From: Nocardioides gansuensis
Lineage (GTDB): Bacteria > Actinomycetota > Actinomycetes > Propionibacteriales > Nocardioidaceae
DNA: 64,000 bases
Direction of reading: 5' to 3'
Assembly: GCF_003076135.1 (NCBI RefSeq)
Contig: NZ_QDGZ01000004.1
Location: forward strand, 248,001-312,000
Of this stretch, positions 17,847 through 26,192 are shown piece after piece. The notes under the pieces are model-generated. The model did no database searches. It saw only the letters and a program-made list of their open reading frames with translations, and was not told where the DNA came from. The position numbers and the translations under genes are program-made. How positions within the stretch are numbered: the stretch's first letter is position 1; each line of letters begins with the position of its first letter.

Positions 17847-19664
17847 GTGGGCAGCGAAGAGAGTCAGCGCAGGTCCACCACCCTCGAGGGCTTCCGGGTC
17901 CTCGGCCACGCGATCCGGCGGGAGCCGGGCATCTTCGTCCTCTCGACCCTCGGATCGGTCCTCTTCGCGGTGCTCACCGTCGCCGACGCGTGGGTGCTCG
18001 GCTGGGCGACCGACCACGTCGTCATCCCGGCGTTCGAGACCGGGGAGATCGGCGCCGGGCTGCTGTGGGCAGTGCTCGGCCTCTTCCTCGGCGTGGCGAT
18101 CCTCCGCGCCGTCGGCATCGTCGCCCGCCGGCTGGGCGCCGGCGTCATGCAATACCGGATGCAGGCGCACACCCGCCGCGCCGTGACCCGGCAATACCTC
18201 ACGCTTCCCATGGAGTGGCACCAGCGGCACCCGACGGGCCAGTTGCTCTCCAACGCCTACTCCGACGTCGAGGCGGCGTGGGCGCCGATCGCGCCGCTGC
18301 CGATGGCGCTCGGCACGGTCGTGATGATGGTGATCGCGGTGGTGCAGATGCTGCTCGCCGACGTGGTGATGGCCCTCGTCGGACTGCTGGTCTTCCCCCT
18401 GGTCCTCGTCGCCAACCTCGCCTACCAGCGGCTGGCCTCGCCCCTGATGACCCATGCGCAGGGCCTGCGCGCCGAGGTCAGCGAGATCGCCCACGAGTCC
18501 TTCGACGGCGCGATGGTGGTCAAGACCCTGGGCCGGGAGGGCGAGGAGACCGAGCGGTTCCGCGCCAAGGCCCACGAGCTGCGGGACGTCAACATCCGCG
18601 TCGGCCGCATCCGCGCCGCCTTCGACCCGACGCTGGCGTCGCTGCCCAACGTCGGTGTCCTCGTCGTGCTCGCGGTCGGGGTGGCGCGGGTGACCAGCGG
18701 CCAGACCGACGCCGGCGACGTCGTCACCGTCGCCTACCTCCTGACCATCGTCTCCTTCCCGATCCGGGCGATCGGCTGGCTGCTCGGGGAGTTCCCACGC
18801 TCCGTCGTCGGCTTCCGCCGCACCAGGGCGGTGATCGAGGCGACCGGTTCGATGCCCCACGGCGGCGAGGCGCTGCCCACCACGCCGGTCGGGGCCCGGC
18901 TCGAGGTGGACGGCCTGCGCTACTCCTACGACGAGGAGGCGCCGCTCCTGCAGGGCCTCAGCTTCGACGTGGAGCCCGGCCGCACGGTCGCGATCGTGGG
19001 CGCGACCGCGTCGGGCAAGAGCACCCTCACCAGCCTGCTGACCCGCCTCGTCGACCCCGACGGCGGCCGGATCCTCGTGGACGGCGCCGACCTCCGCGAC
19101 CTCGCCCATGGCGAGCTCGCCCGATCGGTCGCGCTGGTGCCGCAGAACGCGTTCCTCTTCGACGACACGGTGCGCGGCAACGTCACCCTGGGCGCCGAAG
19201 TCCCCGACGAGGACGTGTGGGCCGCCCTCCGCGCCGCTCAGGCCGACGGCTTCGTCGCGGCACTCCCGCACGGCCTCGACACCCGGCTGGGCGAGCGTGG
19301 CACGTCGCTGTCCGGCGGCCAGCGCCAGCGCATCTCGCTGGCCCGCGCGCTCGTACGCCGCCCGCGGCTGCTGATCCTCGACGACGCGACGTCGGCCGTC
19401 GACCCGGAGGTCGAGGCCCGCATCCTGGCCACCCTCCGTCACGGGGCGATGGGCGACGGCGACTCCACGGGAGGCAGCGACACCACGCTGGTCGTGGTGG
19501 CCTACCGCAAGGCCACCATCAGCCTCGCCGACGACGTGATCCACCTCCAGGACGGCCGGGTCGCCGGCCGCGGCCACCACGCTGACCTGCTCTCCAGCAG
19601 CCCGGCCTACGCCCGGCTGGTCAACGCCTACGAGCAGGCCGCCCACGAGGCAGGTGAGCGATGA
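17847..19664 (+). CDS. ABC exporter subunit with degenerate ATP site (half-transporter A)
   Basis: This is a 605-residue type IV exporter half: six transmembrane segments in the first 320 residues, then an ATPase domain. Walker A GATASGKST and a canonical signature LSGGQRQR are present. However, the catalytic Glu after Walker B is Asp (LLILDDATS, Asp512-Asp513) and the H-loop His is Tyr553 (VVVAYRKATI). This is the expected pattern for the inactive-site subunit of a heterodimeric exporter such as TM287/288 or BmrCD. The GTG at 17847 follows a purine-rich stretch. It overlaps the next gene by four bases. Confidence 0.92.
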   Translation: MGSEESQRRSTTLEGFRVLGHAIRREPGIFVLSTLGSVLFAVLTVADAWVLGWATDHVVIPAFETGEIGAGLLWAVLGLFLGVAILRAVGIVARRLGAGVMQYRMQAHTRRAVTRQYLTLPMEWHQRHPTGQLLSNAYSDVEAAWAPIAPLPMALGTVVMMVIAVVQMLLADVVMALVGLLVFPLVLVANLAYQRLASPLMTHAQGLRAEVSEIAHESFDGAMVVKTLGREGEETERFRAKAHELRDVNIRVGRIRAAFDPTLASLPNVGVLVVLAVGVARVTSGQTDAGDVVTVAYLLTIVSFPIRAIGWLLGEFPRSVVGFRRTRAVIEATGSMPHGGEALPTTPVGARLEVDGLRYSYDEEAPLLQGLSFDVEPGRTVAIVGATASGKSTLTSLLTRLVDPDGGRILVDGADLRDLAHGELARSVALVPQNAFLFDDTVRGNVTLGAEVPDEDVWAALRAAQADGFVAALPHGLDTRLGERGTSLSGGQRQRISLARALVRRPRLLILDDATSAVDPEVEARILATLRHGAMGDGDSTGGSDTTLVVVAYRKATISLADDVIHLQDGRVAGRGHHADLLSSSPAYARLVNAYEQAAHEAGER

Positions 19665-21475
19665 GCACGACGACGACCGGCCCGCAGACGTCCGGCACCC
19701 GGATGGACACCGGCGAGGACATCGGGGCCATCGACACCCTCCGCCGCGGAGTGGCGATCTCGCCCGAGCTCAAGGAGGGCGTCTGGGCCACGCTCCTGCT
19801 GGCGGTGATCGCCTCCTGCGGGCAGGTGGTCGTGCCGATCGCCGTGCAGCAGACCCTCGACCGGGGCCTCAACGGGCCAGGCGGTCCGCGACTCGGCTAC
19901 GTCGTCTGGATGGGGTTGGCCGCAGCCGCCGCGATCGCCGTCACCAGCACCGCGTCCTACCTCATGACCAGCCGGTTGTTCGCGACCTCGGAGCGCGGCC
20001 TGGCCACCCTGCGGATCAAGGCGTTCCGCCACGTCCACGACCTCCCGCTGCTGACGCAGAACACCGAGCGCCGCGGGGCACTCGTCTCACGGGTGACGAG
20101 CGACGTCGACCAGGTCAGCCAGTTCCTGGTCTTCGGCGGCCTCATCTTCGTGGTGAGCGTGGGCCAGATGCTGGTGGCCACCGTGCTCATGGTCGTCTAC
20201 AGCTGGCAGCTGGCCCTCGTGGTGTGGCTGTCCTTCGCGCCTCTGTTCCTCTCCATCCGCTACTTCCAGCGCAAGCTGTCCGCGGCCTACGGCGTCGTCC
20301 GCCACCAGGTCGGCGTGCTGCTCGGGGCGATCAGCGAGCCCGTGGTGGGTGCGGCCGTGGTCCGTTCCTACGCCGTCGAGGACCGCACCCAGCGGCGCAT
20401 CGACCGTGCCATCGGGGCCTACCAGTCGGCGAGCACGCGGGCACAGAAGTTCACGGTTGTCTCGTTCTCGCTCGGCGGCATCTCGGCCGGCCTCGCCAAC
20501 GCAGGCGTGCTGATCGTCGGGGTGCTGCTCGGCTTCACCACCGACATGACCGCCGGCAAGGTGCTGGCCTTCGCCTTCCTGGTCACGCTGTTCGTGGGCC
20601 CGGTCCAGATGGGCACCCAGATCCTCACCGACGCGCAGAACGCCATCGCCAGCTGGCGCCGCGTCATCGGCATCCTGGAGACCCCGGCCGACCTCGTCGA
20701 CCCCGGACCCGACGGGGTGGTGCTGCCCCGCGGGCCGATCGACGTCACCTTCGACCACGTCAGCTTCGCCTACCCCGACGGGCCGCCCGTGCTGGTCGAC
20801 GTCGACCTCCACCTCGAGGCCGGCACCCGGGTGGCGATCGTCGGGGAGACGGGCTCGGGCAAGTCGACGTTCGCCAAGCTGCTCACCCGGTTGATGGACC
20901 CGGTCGAGGGTGCCGTGCTGCTCGATGGCCTCGACGTGCGGACGATCGCGCAGGAGTCGCTGCGGGCGAGCGTCGTGCTCGTGCCGCAGGAGGGCTTCCT
21001 CTTCGACGACTCGATCGCGGCCAACGTGCGCTACGGCAGGCTCGGCGCCACCGAGGAGGAGATCCGCGCCTCCGCGCGCGAGCTCGGCCTCAGCGAGTGG
21101 CTAGAGGGGCTGCCCCGCGGGCTGGCCACGAAGGTCGGCCAGCGCGGCGAGTCGCTGTCGGCGGGGGAGCGCCAGCTGGTGGCGCTGCTGCGCGCGCACC
21201 TGGCCGACCCCGACCTGCTCGTACTGGACGAGGCGACCAGCGCCGTCGACCCGCGGCTGGAGATGCAGATCGGGCGGGCCCTGGAGCGGCTGATGGAGGC
21301 ACGCACCTCGGTGACGATCGCCCACCGGCTCTCGACGGCCGAGGCGGCCGACGAGGTGATCGTGGTCGATCGCGGCCGGGTCGTGCAGCGCGGCCCGCAC
21401 CGCGAGCTGGTCGCGCAGGAGGGCAGCGTCTACGCCGGGCTGCACGCTTCCTGGATCGCCCAGCACGACGCCTGA
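19661..21475 (+). CDS. ABC exporter subunit with catalytic ATP site (half-transporter B)
   Basis: This 604-residue half-transporter has an N-terminal six-helix domain and a C-terminal ATPase. Walker A GETGSGKST, Walker B LLVLDEATSAVD with the catalytic Glu, and H-loop TIAHRLSTAE are intact. The signature is altered to LSAGE (residues 499-503) where its partner has LSGGQ. It pairs with the preceding gene so that one site uses this Walker motif with the partner's canonical signature. Substrate is unknown; lipids or drugs are common for the family. Confidence 0.92.
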   Translation: MSTTTTGPQTSGTRMDTGEDIGAIDTLRRGVAISPELKEGVWATLLLAVIASCGQVVVPIAVQQTLDRGLNGPGGPRLGYVVWMGLAAAAAIAVTSTASYLMTSRLFATSERGLATLRIKAFRHVHDLPLLTQNTERRGALVSRVTSDVDQVSQFLVFGGLIFVVSVGQMLVATVLMVVYSWQLALVVWLSFAPLFLSIRYFQRKLSAAYGVVRHQVGVLLGAISEPVVGAAVVRSYAVEDRTQRRIDRAIGAYQSASTRAQKFTVVSFSLGGISAGLANAGVLIVGVLLGFTTDMTAGKVLAFAFLVTLFVGPVQMGTQILTDAQNAIASWRRVIGILETPADLVDPGPDGVVLPRGPIDVTFDHVSFAYPDGPPVLVDVDLHLEAGTRVAIVGETGSGKSTFAKLLTRLMDPVEGAVLLDGLDVRTIAQESLRASVVLVPQEGFLFDDSIAANVRYGRLGATEEEIRASARELGLSEWLEGLPRGLATKVGQRGESLSAGERQLVALLRAHLADPDLLVLDEATSAVDPRLEMQIGRALERLMEARTSVTIAHRLSTAEAADEVIVVDRGRVVQRGPHRELVAQEGSVYAGLHASWIAQHDA

Positions 21476-21505
21476 CGGCCGTACGACGCGCCGCTGGGCG
21501 GTGTG

Positions 21506-21549
21506 GCGCGGCCGACCAGGAGTCCCCACGTTCCCCTGGTTGGCCGCGC
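21506..21549. terminator. Bidirectional hairpin between convergent genes
   Basis: A 15-bp stem (21506-21520 with 21535-21549, one G-U pair) and a 14-base loop lie between the exporter operon and the convergent SsgA-like gene. The symmetrical position fits a terminator for both. Confidence 0.6.
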
Positions 21550-21553
21550 TGGT

Positions 21554-21988
21554 CTAGCCCGCCACCAGCTGGCGCACGAGTCCGTCGAGGTCGAGCTCGC
21601 CCGACTCGGTGCCCGGCGGCACGAGCGCGCAGGTGCGGAGGAGGAACTCCGTGATGGCCGCGCTCGGTGCCTCCAGGAGGATCTCCCCGTCGGGGGACCG
21701 CAGGTCGATGTGCACGACGGCCCTCCCGGAGGGGCCCAGGCCCGGGGCGACGAGCACGTCGCCGTCACCGGTCGGGTTGTTCACGCCGCGTGCGAGCAGG
21801 TCGCGGGCGAAGGTCCAGGTGAGCTCACCCTGACCCACCAGGAAGGTCATGGTCACGGCATAGGCGTCCCTGCGGTGGTAGCCCAGCACGGTGTCGATCT
21901 GGTGGGCCCTTCCGCGGACGTCGAAGCACTCGACGGTGACGTGCATCGACACGTCCGCAGCGACTCGGCGGTTGACTGGCTGGTTCAT
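21554..21988 (-). CDS. SsgA-family sporulation/cell-division regulator-like protein
   Basis: This is a 144-residue protein. It has the SsgA-like pattern: DAYAVTMTF, then the WTFARDLLARGVNNPTGDGDVLVAP block near residues 58-82, the S-P-D-G-E-ILLEAP turn and a C-terminal VPPGTE. SsgA-like proteins occur in morphologically complex actinobacteria, where SsgB positions FtsZ; in a Nocardioides-like genome the role is probably in septum control but is inferred. GGGAAGGGAAG precedes the ATG at 21988. No other morphogenesis genes are adjacent. Confidence 0.87.
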   Translation of the reverse strand: MNQPVNRRVAADVSMHVTVECFDVRGRAHQIDTVLGYHRRDAYAVTMTFLVGQGELTWTFARDLLARGVNNPTGDGDVLVAPGLGPSGRAVVHIDLRSPDGEILLEAPSAAITEFLLRTCALVPPGTESGELDLDGLVRQLVAG

Positions 21989-22091
21989 GCACTTCCCTTC
22001 CCGGTCCTGCTGAGGAGACGAACTGCCTGCCGGGCTATGACGCGGACGCTAGGGTCGAGATATACGAATTCTTGATGCGGTTGGAGGGGGA

Positions 22092-22559
22092 GTGAGCGAC
22101 CTGGAGGCGTCGCCGGAGCACGACGAGCCCGGCTTCCTCAAGCGGCTGCACCAGCGGCTGCACTCCAACCCGGTCACGGGTCTGATCACCAAGGTCGTGG
22201 TCTCGGTGGTGGGTGCCGCCGTGATCCTGGTCGGCGTGGTGCTGTCCGGCCCCGGCATCCCCGGTCCCGGCTTCGTCGTGATCATCCTCGGCCTGGCGAT
22301 CCTCGCCACCGAGTGGACGTGGGCCGACCGGCTCGTGAAGTGGGCCAGGGAGAAGGCGCGGGAGGCCGCGGAGCGCGCCCGCGCCATGGACCCCGCCGTA
22401 CGCCGCCGCCGCCTCCTGGTCTCAGGCCTGGCCGTGACGGCCGTGAGCGCGGCCGTGGTCGGCTACCTCTACCTCTACGACTGGCCGGCGGTCGCCGTCG
22501 AGGGCTGGGACCGCGTGCAGGGGCTCTCCGGCGCCGTGCCCGAGCTGCCGGGCATGTGA
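22092..22559 (+). CDS. TIGR02611-like small membrane protein (PGPGW family)
   Basis: This is a 155-residue protein with a charged N-terminus, two adjacent hydrophobic segments separated by the GPGIPGPGFVVIILG motif near residues 53-67, a basic helix rich in Lys/Arg/Ala, and a third hydrophobic segment near residue 115. This matches the putative transmembrane PGPGW family with no known function. GGAGGGGGA precedes the GTG start at 22092. It is divergent from the SsgA-like gene. Confidence 0.8.
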   Translation: MSDLEASPEHDEPGFLKRLHQRLHSNPVTGLITKVVVSVVGAAVILVGVVLSGPGIPGPGFVVIILGLAILATEWTWADRLVKWAREKAREAAERARAMDPAVRRRRLLVSGLAVTAVSAAVVGYLYLYDWPAVAVEGWDRVQGLSGAVPELPGM

Positions 22560-22587
22560 CCCATCGAGTCGGGTGGGCGACACGGCT

Positions 22588-22607
22588 GGTCGAGCGAAGT
22601 CGAGACC
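22588..22607 (+). repeat. Copy of the dispersed GGTCGAGCGAAGTCGAGACC repeat
   Basis: An exact 20-base family unit upstream of the tRNA gene; the reverse complement occurs at 54427-54446 and tandem variants at 53971. Confidence 0.6.
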
Positions 22608-22637
22608 CCTCGATTCGAGCCGGGCCCGCCGGTAGGT

Positions 22638-22643
22638 TAGAGT
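22638..22643 (+). promoter_or_regulatory. Putative -10 of the tRNA-Val promoter
   Basis: TAGAGT lies 15 bases before the tRNA 5' end, a normal distance for a tRNA promoter with a short leader. Confidence 0.45.
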
Positions 22644-22658
22644 TCCGAGTCGTTCCAC

Positions 22659-22730
22659 GGGCGATTGGCGCAGTGGTAGCGCGCTTCGTTCACACCGAAG
22701 AGGTCACTGGTTCGAACCCAGTATCGCCCA
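22659..22730 (+). tRNA. tRNA-Val (anticodon CAC)
   Basis: The 72-base gene folds into a complete cloverleaf: acceptor GGGCGAT/ATCGCCC with discriminator A, a four-pair D stem GCGC/GCGC, anticodon stem CTTCG/CGAAG with loop TTCACAC (anticodon CAC, reading GTG), and T arm ACTGG-TTCGAAC-CCAGT. CCA is not encoded in full. A strong terminator follows directly. Accessory and broken genes begin on its 3' side, but no second copy of the tRNA 3' end was found in the window. Confidence 0.96.
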
Positions 22731-22737
22731 CCGACAC

Positions 22738-22782
22738 ACACCCCCGCTGACCTGCAGGAACGCAGGACCACAGCGGGGGTGT
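22738..22782 (+). terminator. Terminator of tRNA-Val
   Basis: A perfect 12-bp stem ACACCCCCGCTG/CAGCGGGGGTGT (22738-22749 with 22771-22782) and a 21-base loop lie immediately after the tRNA. Confidence 0.8.
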
Positions 22783-23338
22783 TCGCATGCCTCCAGGCCT
22801 AGGTGGAGACCAGCGATCCGCTGAATGTCGACATCCCGGATGATGGAACCGTGCAGGTCGGCGATGAGGTGCAGGTCGGCGGTGGGTTCGTCACCGATAC
22901 TGTCGGTGGACCGGCAGCGGGACCAGTGGGTGGCGTCGAGGTCCCTGCCTCCTGCTTGGACTACGAGGTGTGGCTCGCCAACTGAGCCGCACGGCAGTCG
23001 GCGGGGGTTCATGATGATTGCCGCGAGGCCCGCTCGTGGCGCGGCCGCTCATCGGCGCAGGAGTGCGCACTCTCGGCGGCATGTGAGTGCGTTCGGATTG
23101 GGGCGTGCCCGCCGCGCTCGCAACCACGGGCGTGAGCGTGTCTCACCCGAAGGAAAGACTCGACGAGCACGCACTTGGGCGGTACCCCGGCAGGGCGAAA
23201 AGACGCACATATCGCGGCAGTTCCGGACGCTTTTGCCGCGCGGGCGGATCGCGGCACGTGCATGACTGACCTGCCACGTCGGCAGCGGCGCCAGGTCGTC
23301 CTTGGCCATCCACGAACGAGGCCGCTGGCGTCCTGCGG
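22783..23338. other. No recognisable gene; edge of accessory region
   Basis: About 550 bases without a supportable gene. A 60-codon acidic frame at 22803-22985 (+) and overlapping frames on the other strand have no recognised similarity or ribosome-binding site. No integrase remnant was recognised. Confidence 0.5.
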
Positions 23339-24130
23339 CTACCCCCGGGGCTGAAGCAAGGGACCCGAAGCGGCCAGGTTGCCTCTGGCATCGAACATCT
23401 CGACTGTGGCACTGCCGAGATCCCCATCCCTGGCGATGATCAGCACCACGCCTCTTTCGGGGACGTCCTCCACCGTGCTGCCGCCGCCTGTAGCGACGCG
23501 GACACTGCGCACAATTCGATCGGGATCGGCCGTTATGCCACCAAAGCACCAATCGCCATCCGTGCCCCAGCCCCCGCTGCGGAACCATAACCTCGACGTG
23601 TGGCCGCCCTCGCCAAGGCGACAGCTGTACGCCCCGCCTGCCAGCCCCCAACCCGTCGGCTCGCGGGCGACGCCCCAGAAGCTGATGTACGAACAGTCCC
23701 CGCCAGGGTTCTCGTCGGTGTCGAAGTTGACGGCGAGCATGCCCCGATCACCCTCGATTCGACTCCTCTGAAGCCAGATCGAGCCGTCTCGCACCGCACG
23801 ACTTTGGTCTCGCCTCAGTTCGTTGGCCACCAGGTCGAGCAGGGCCTCGACATCCTCCGGCTCCAGCGTCGTCCTCGGCTGCTCCCTATCCGCCAGATCT
23901 CGCCAGCGCTCCCAGGCCGACTGCCGCGTAACGCCGAGCACGGCCGCGATCTCGGCCCAGGACCGACCCCCAGCGCGGGCCGCGCGAACAGCACCCAGCT
24001 CTGCCTGGTCCAGGAGTTCTCGCATCAGGCGGATGTCGCCCAGCGCCTGCATGGCGGCACGTTCCCGTTGGGCCGGCGTTTCTCCCTCCTGCTGCCACGC
24101 GCGCCGGCCGTGCTGCCAGGATCCACTCAC
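23339..24130 (-). CDS. HTH-domain protein of unknown function
   Basis: This is a protein of about 263 residues. An N-terminal helix-rich part contains AARAGGRSWAEIAAVLGVTRQSAWERW, a homeodomain-like helix-turn-helix of the kind used in small actinobacterial DNA-binding proteins. The C-terminal 170 residues (NPGGDCSYISFWGVAREP, then YSCRLGEGGHTSRLWF) are not recognised and look beta-rich with three Cys. Start is uncertain: GTG at 24130 lies right after a perfect palindrome, while ATG at 24052 would leave 237 residues. GC content looks lower than in the core genes, which suggests transfer. Confidence 0.65.
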   Translation of the reverse strand: MSGSWQHGRRAWQQEGETPAQRERAAMQALGDIRLMRELLDQAELGAVRAARAGGRSWAEIAAVLGVTRQSAWERWRDLADREQPRTTLEPEDVEALLDLVANELRRDQSRAVRDGSIWLQRSRIEGDRGMLAVNFDTDENPGGDCSYISFWGVAREPTGWGLAGGAYSCRLGEGGHTSRLWFRSGGWGTDGDWCFGGITADPDRIVRSVRVATGGGSTVEDVPERGVVLIIARDGDLGSATVEMFDARGNLAASGPLLQPRG

Positions 24131-24132
24131 GC

Positions 24133-24150
24133 TGTCAGGATGACCTGACA
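24133..24150. promoter_or_regulatory. 18-bp perfect inverted repeat at the start of the HTH gene
   Basis: TGTCAGG-ATGA-CCTGACA has two perfect 7-base arms around a 4-base centre and sits just before the GTG at 24130. A TTGACG on the minus strand (24165-24160) lies just upstream of it. This could be an autoregulatory operator for the HTH protein. Confidence 0.5.
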
Positions 24151-24336
24151 CCCCAAGGGCGTCAATATTCACCCTCCGGAGATTGGGGCCAGCCCTCCGG
24201 CGCATTTCAGGCCGAGTACGACCGAGGACGAGGTTTCCGCCAGACGGGCGTAGTGCGTTCGCAGCTGCGGTGGCAGCCTCAATTCGACGGCTGTGGTTGT
24301 GACCGGAGAGTCTAGGCGGACGGCATGCAGGTCTCG

Positions 24337-24342
24337 TACCGT
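24337..24342 (+). promoter_or_regulatory. Putative -10 of a leaderless promoter
   Basis: TACCGT lies 6 bases before the ATG at 24349, matching the spacing at other leaderless candidates. It supports 24349 over the in-frame ATG at 24325. Confidence 0.4.
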
Positions 24343-24348
24343 TCAAGC

Positions 24349-25296
24349 ATGGGGAGGGTGCCGGAGGGTGTCTTTGACGACGACGCGAGGGCCACGGGTG
24401 GTCTGGTGCCGTTGGCCACCCAGGCTTGGTTCGACCTCGCTTGTGAAGCGACAGGTGGACGCGACGCCAGTTGTCGCGCCGAGACATCTGACGCCCGTCC
24501 TGTGACGCTGCCGCTGGTGCGAATGCGGCGACGGGCACGAACCGTTGATTGGTCGCTGCCCCCCGGGTTCGGCGCATCGGGGCTTCTTGTCGACGGACCT
24601 GTCTCGTCGCGTGACCTCGATCCCCTCGTCGCCCGGCTCCGCGAGGGCCGCGCTGCCGAGGTCCACATCAGCACCACCCCGGCTGATGCGGCGGCATGGA
24701 CCGGAGTCCCGGGCACGAGGCGGATTCCGAACCGCACCCACATCGTCGACTTGACCGGCGGGTGGGACGCGGTCTGGGCTGGCTTCAAGGGCGGCGCCCG
24801 CACCGGTGCCCGGAAGGCTCTCCAGGTCGGTGTGTCGGTGCATCGAGAAGACGACGCGGTCCACGGGACCGAGACATACCTCGCAGTCTGGGGTGACTGG
24901 GTACGCGGCAGGGCGGCAAGGCGTCGCATTCCGACCCCACTGCTGCAGCTCGCGGCCTTTCGACGCGACCCACCGCGTCACTGCCGGTTGGCCGCCCAAC
25001 GGCTCGGCGATCTCTACGAGGTGTGGGTAGCCGATCAAGATGGTCGCGCGGTCGCCGCCACACTGGTGCTCGTGCATGGCCCGGAGGCCGTGATGTGGCG
25101 AACCGCCAGTACGCCCCAGGCGGGGCCAGCCCGAGCCAATGACCTGATGATGACGACGGTCATCGAGTCCCTCTGCGATCGAGGCGTGCAGCGCTATGTG
25201 CTGGGCAAGTCGAGCGGCAAGACGTCGCTGGAGCAATTCAAGGCGAAGTTCGGTGCCCGCGCCCACGAGGTCCCGGAGATTGTGATCCGAGCCTGA
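24349..25296 (+). CDS. FemAB/GNAT-like acyl transferase
   Basis: This is a protein of about 315 residues. The middle and C-terminal parts fit the GNAT_6/FemAB-like fold: a GFKGGARTGARKALQVGVSVHRED block, then LYEVWVADQDGRAVAATLVLVHG, and RANDLMMTTVIESLCDRGVQRYVLGKSSGKTSLEQFKAKFGA, where GNAT-like proteins bind the acyl or aminoacyl donor. Such enzymes act in peptidoglycan cross-bridge or polysaccharide modification; the substrate here is unknown. An alternative start is ATG at 24325. It is divergent from the HTH gene and stands in the accessory region. Confidence 0.72.
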   Translation: MGRVPEGVFDDDARATGGLVPLATQAWFDLACEATGGRDASCRAETSDARPVTLPLVRMRRRARTVDWSLPPGFGASGLLVDGPVSSRDLDPLVARLREGRAAEVHISTTPADAAAWTGVPGTRRIPNRTHIVDLTGGWDAVWAGFKGGARTGARKALQVGVSVHREDDAVHGTETYLAVWGDWVRGRAARRRIPTPLLQLAAFRRDPPRHCRLAAQRLGDLYEVWVADQDGRAVAATLVLVHGPEAVMWRTASTPQAGPARANDLMMTTVIESLCDRGVQRYVLGKSSGKTSLEQFKAKFGARAHEVPEIVIRA

Positions 25297-25459
25297 GCGC
25301 CTCGATTGCTTCCGGACGTCGACATGCACACAAGGGCTCACGTAGTCGTCCGAGCCCGACCGCCTAACGCGTCCTCGGCAGCTCGGCAGGTGCGCGCGGA
25401 CAGCGGCATGAGCGTGGCATCGGGGAGGGGCCCGGGGCACGCCGTCGGGTCATGCAGCC

Positions 25460-26071
25460 TCAGAGCTGGGATCTCAGCACGTCCACCTCACAGCCTGGCG
25501 AGGACGGGTCGAACCCGTGCTCGAGCAGCCAGCGGACGGCCGTCAGGCTTCGCAACGACCACCACCCGCGGATCACGTCGAGGTCGACGTCGGCGCCGTA
25601 GCCGGCGACGACGTCGCCGAGATGTTCTGGATGTCCGAGCGTCAAGCTGGCGAGGTCGTACAGGGCGTCGCCCTGGCCCGCTTCGGACCAGTCGACCACG
25701 CCGGTGACCTCGTCAACGTCGACGAACACGTGGGCGATCTGCAGGTCGCCGTGCATGAACACCGGTGTCCACGGCCGGCGGCAGCCTCGGCGATCGAGCG
25801 GTTGCGCATGACGAGGTCTGTGGGAAGGACGCTGTTCGTGATGATCCACTCGCATTCGCTGTCGAGGCGCGATGCCTTCTCGTCGAGGCTCCGGCCGGGC
25901 GACGGCGGCAGCGGCGCGTCGTGCAGCCGCCTTACGGCGGATTGGCGCCATGGTCATCGCCTCGAGCTCTATGTCGGTGCGCGCCTGGTCGGTGTCGATC
26001 TTCAGGAACACGTCGCCAGCGCGTAGGGTCGCGCGCCCAGTGATGGCGACGATGACCTCGACCTCCTCCAC
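25460..26071 (-). pseudogene. Decayed aminoglycoside phosphotransferase-like gene
   Basis: Three pieces of one APH-family kinase are visible in two frames. The N-lobe strand GRATLRAGDVFLKIDTD opens in frame one, the AVRRLHDAPLPPSPGRSLDEKA piece with DSECEWIITNSVLPTDL is in a second frame, and the catalytic part returns to frame one as VFMHGDLQIAHVFVD and VVDWSEAGQGDALYDLA. About 40 residues of the N-lobe between MAPI and AVRRLHD are missing. At least two frame changes and this deletion make it non-functional. The catalytic HGDL and the metal-binding Asp of VVDW are still readable. It lies downstream of the LuxR promoter on the opposite strand. Confidence 0.75.
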
Positions 26072-26192
26072 GTCGGACCTACTCTCGTAGAGGGCTGGTA
26101 CCAGCGATAGCCTCCGACTGTGGAGTTCGACGGCGGTCGCCGATCGTCTTAGATTGAGGTGTCAGGCTGGCACTGCGCAGGGCGGTGACGTG

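Noticed and set aside
22803..22985. 60-codon acidic frame after the tRNA terminator
   Set aside because: No ribosome-binding site, no recognised similarity, and overlapping frames on both strands look equally plausible.
25500..25525. GGTCGAACCCGTGCTCGAGC resembling a tRNA T-arm and possible attachment site
   Set aside because: It is coding sequence of the phosphotransferase C-terminus (the GFDP segment) and the match to the tRNA 3' end is too short.
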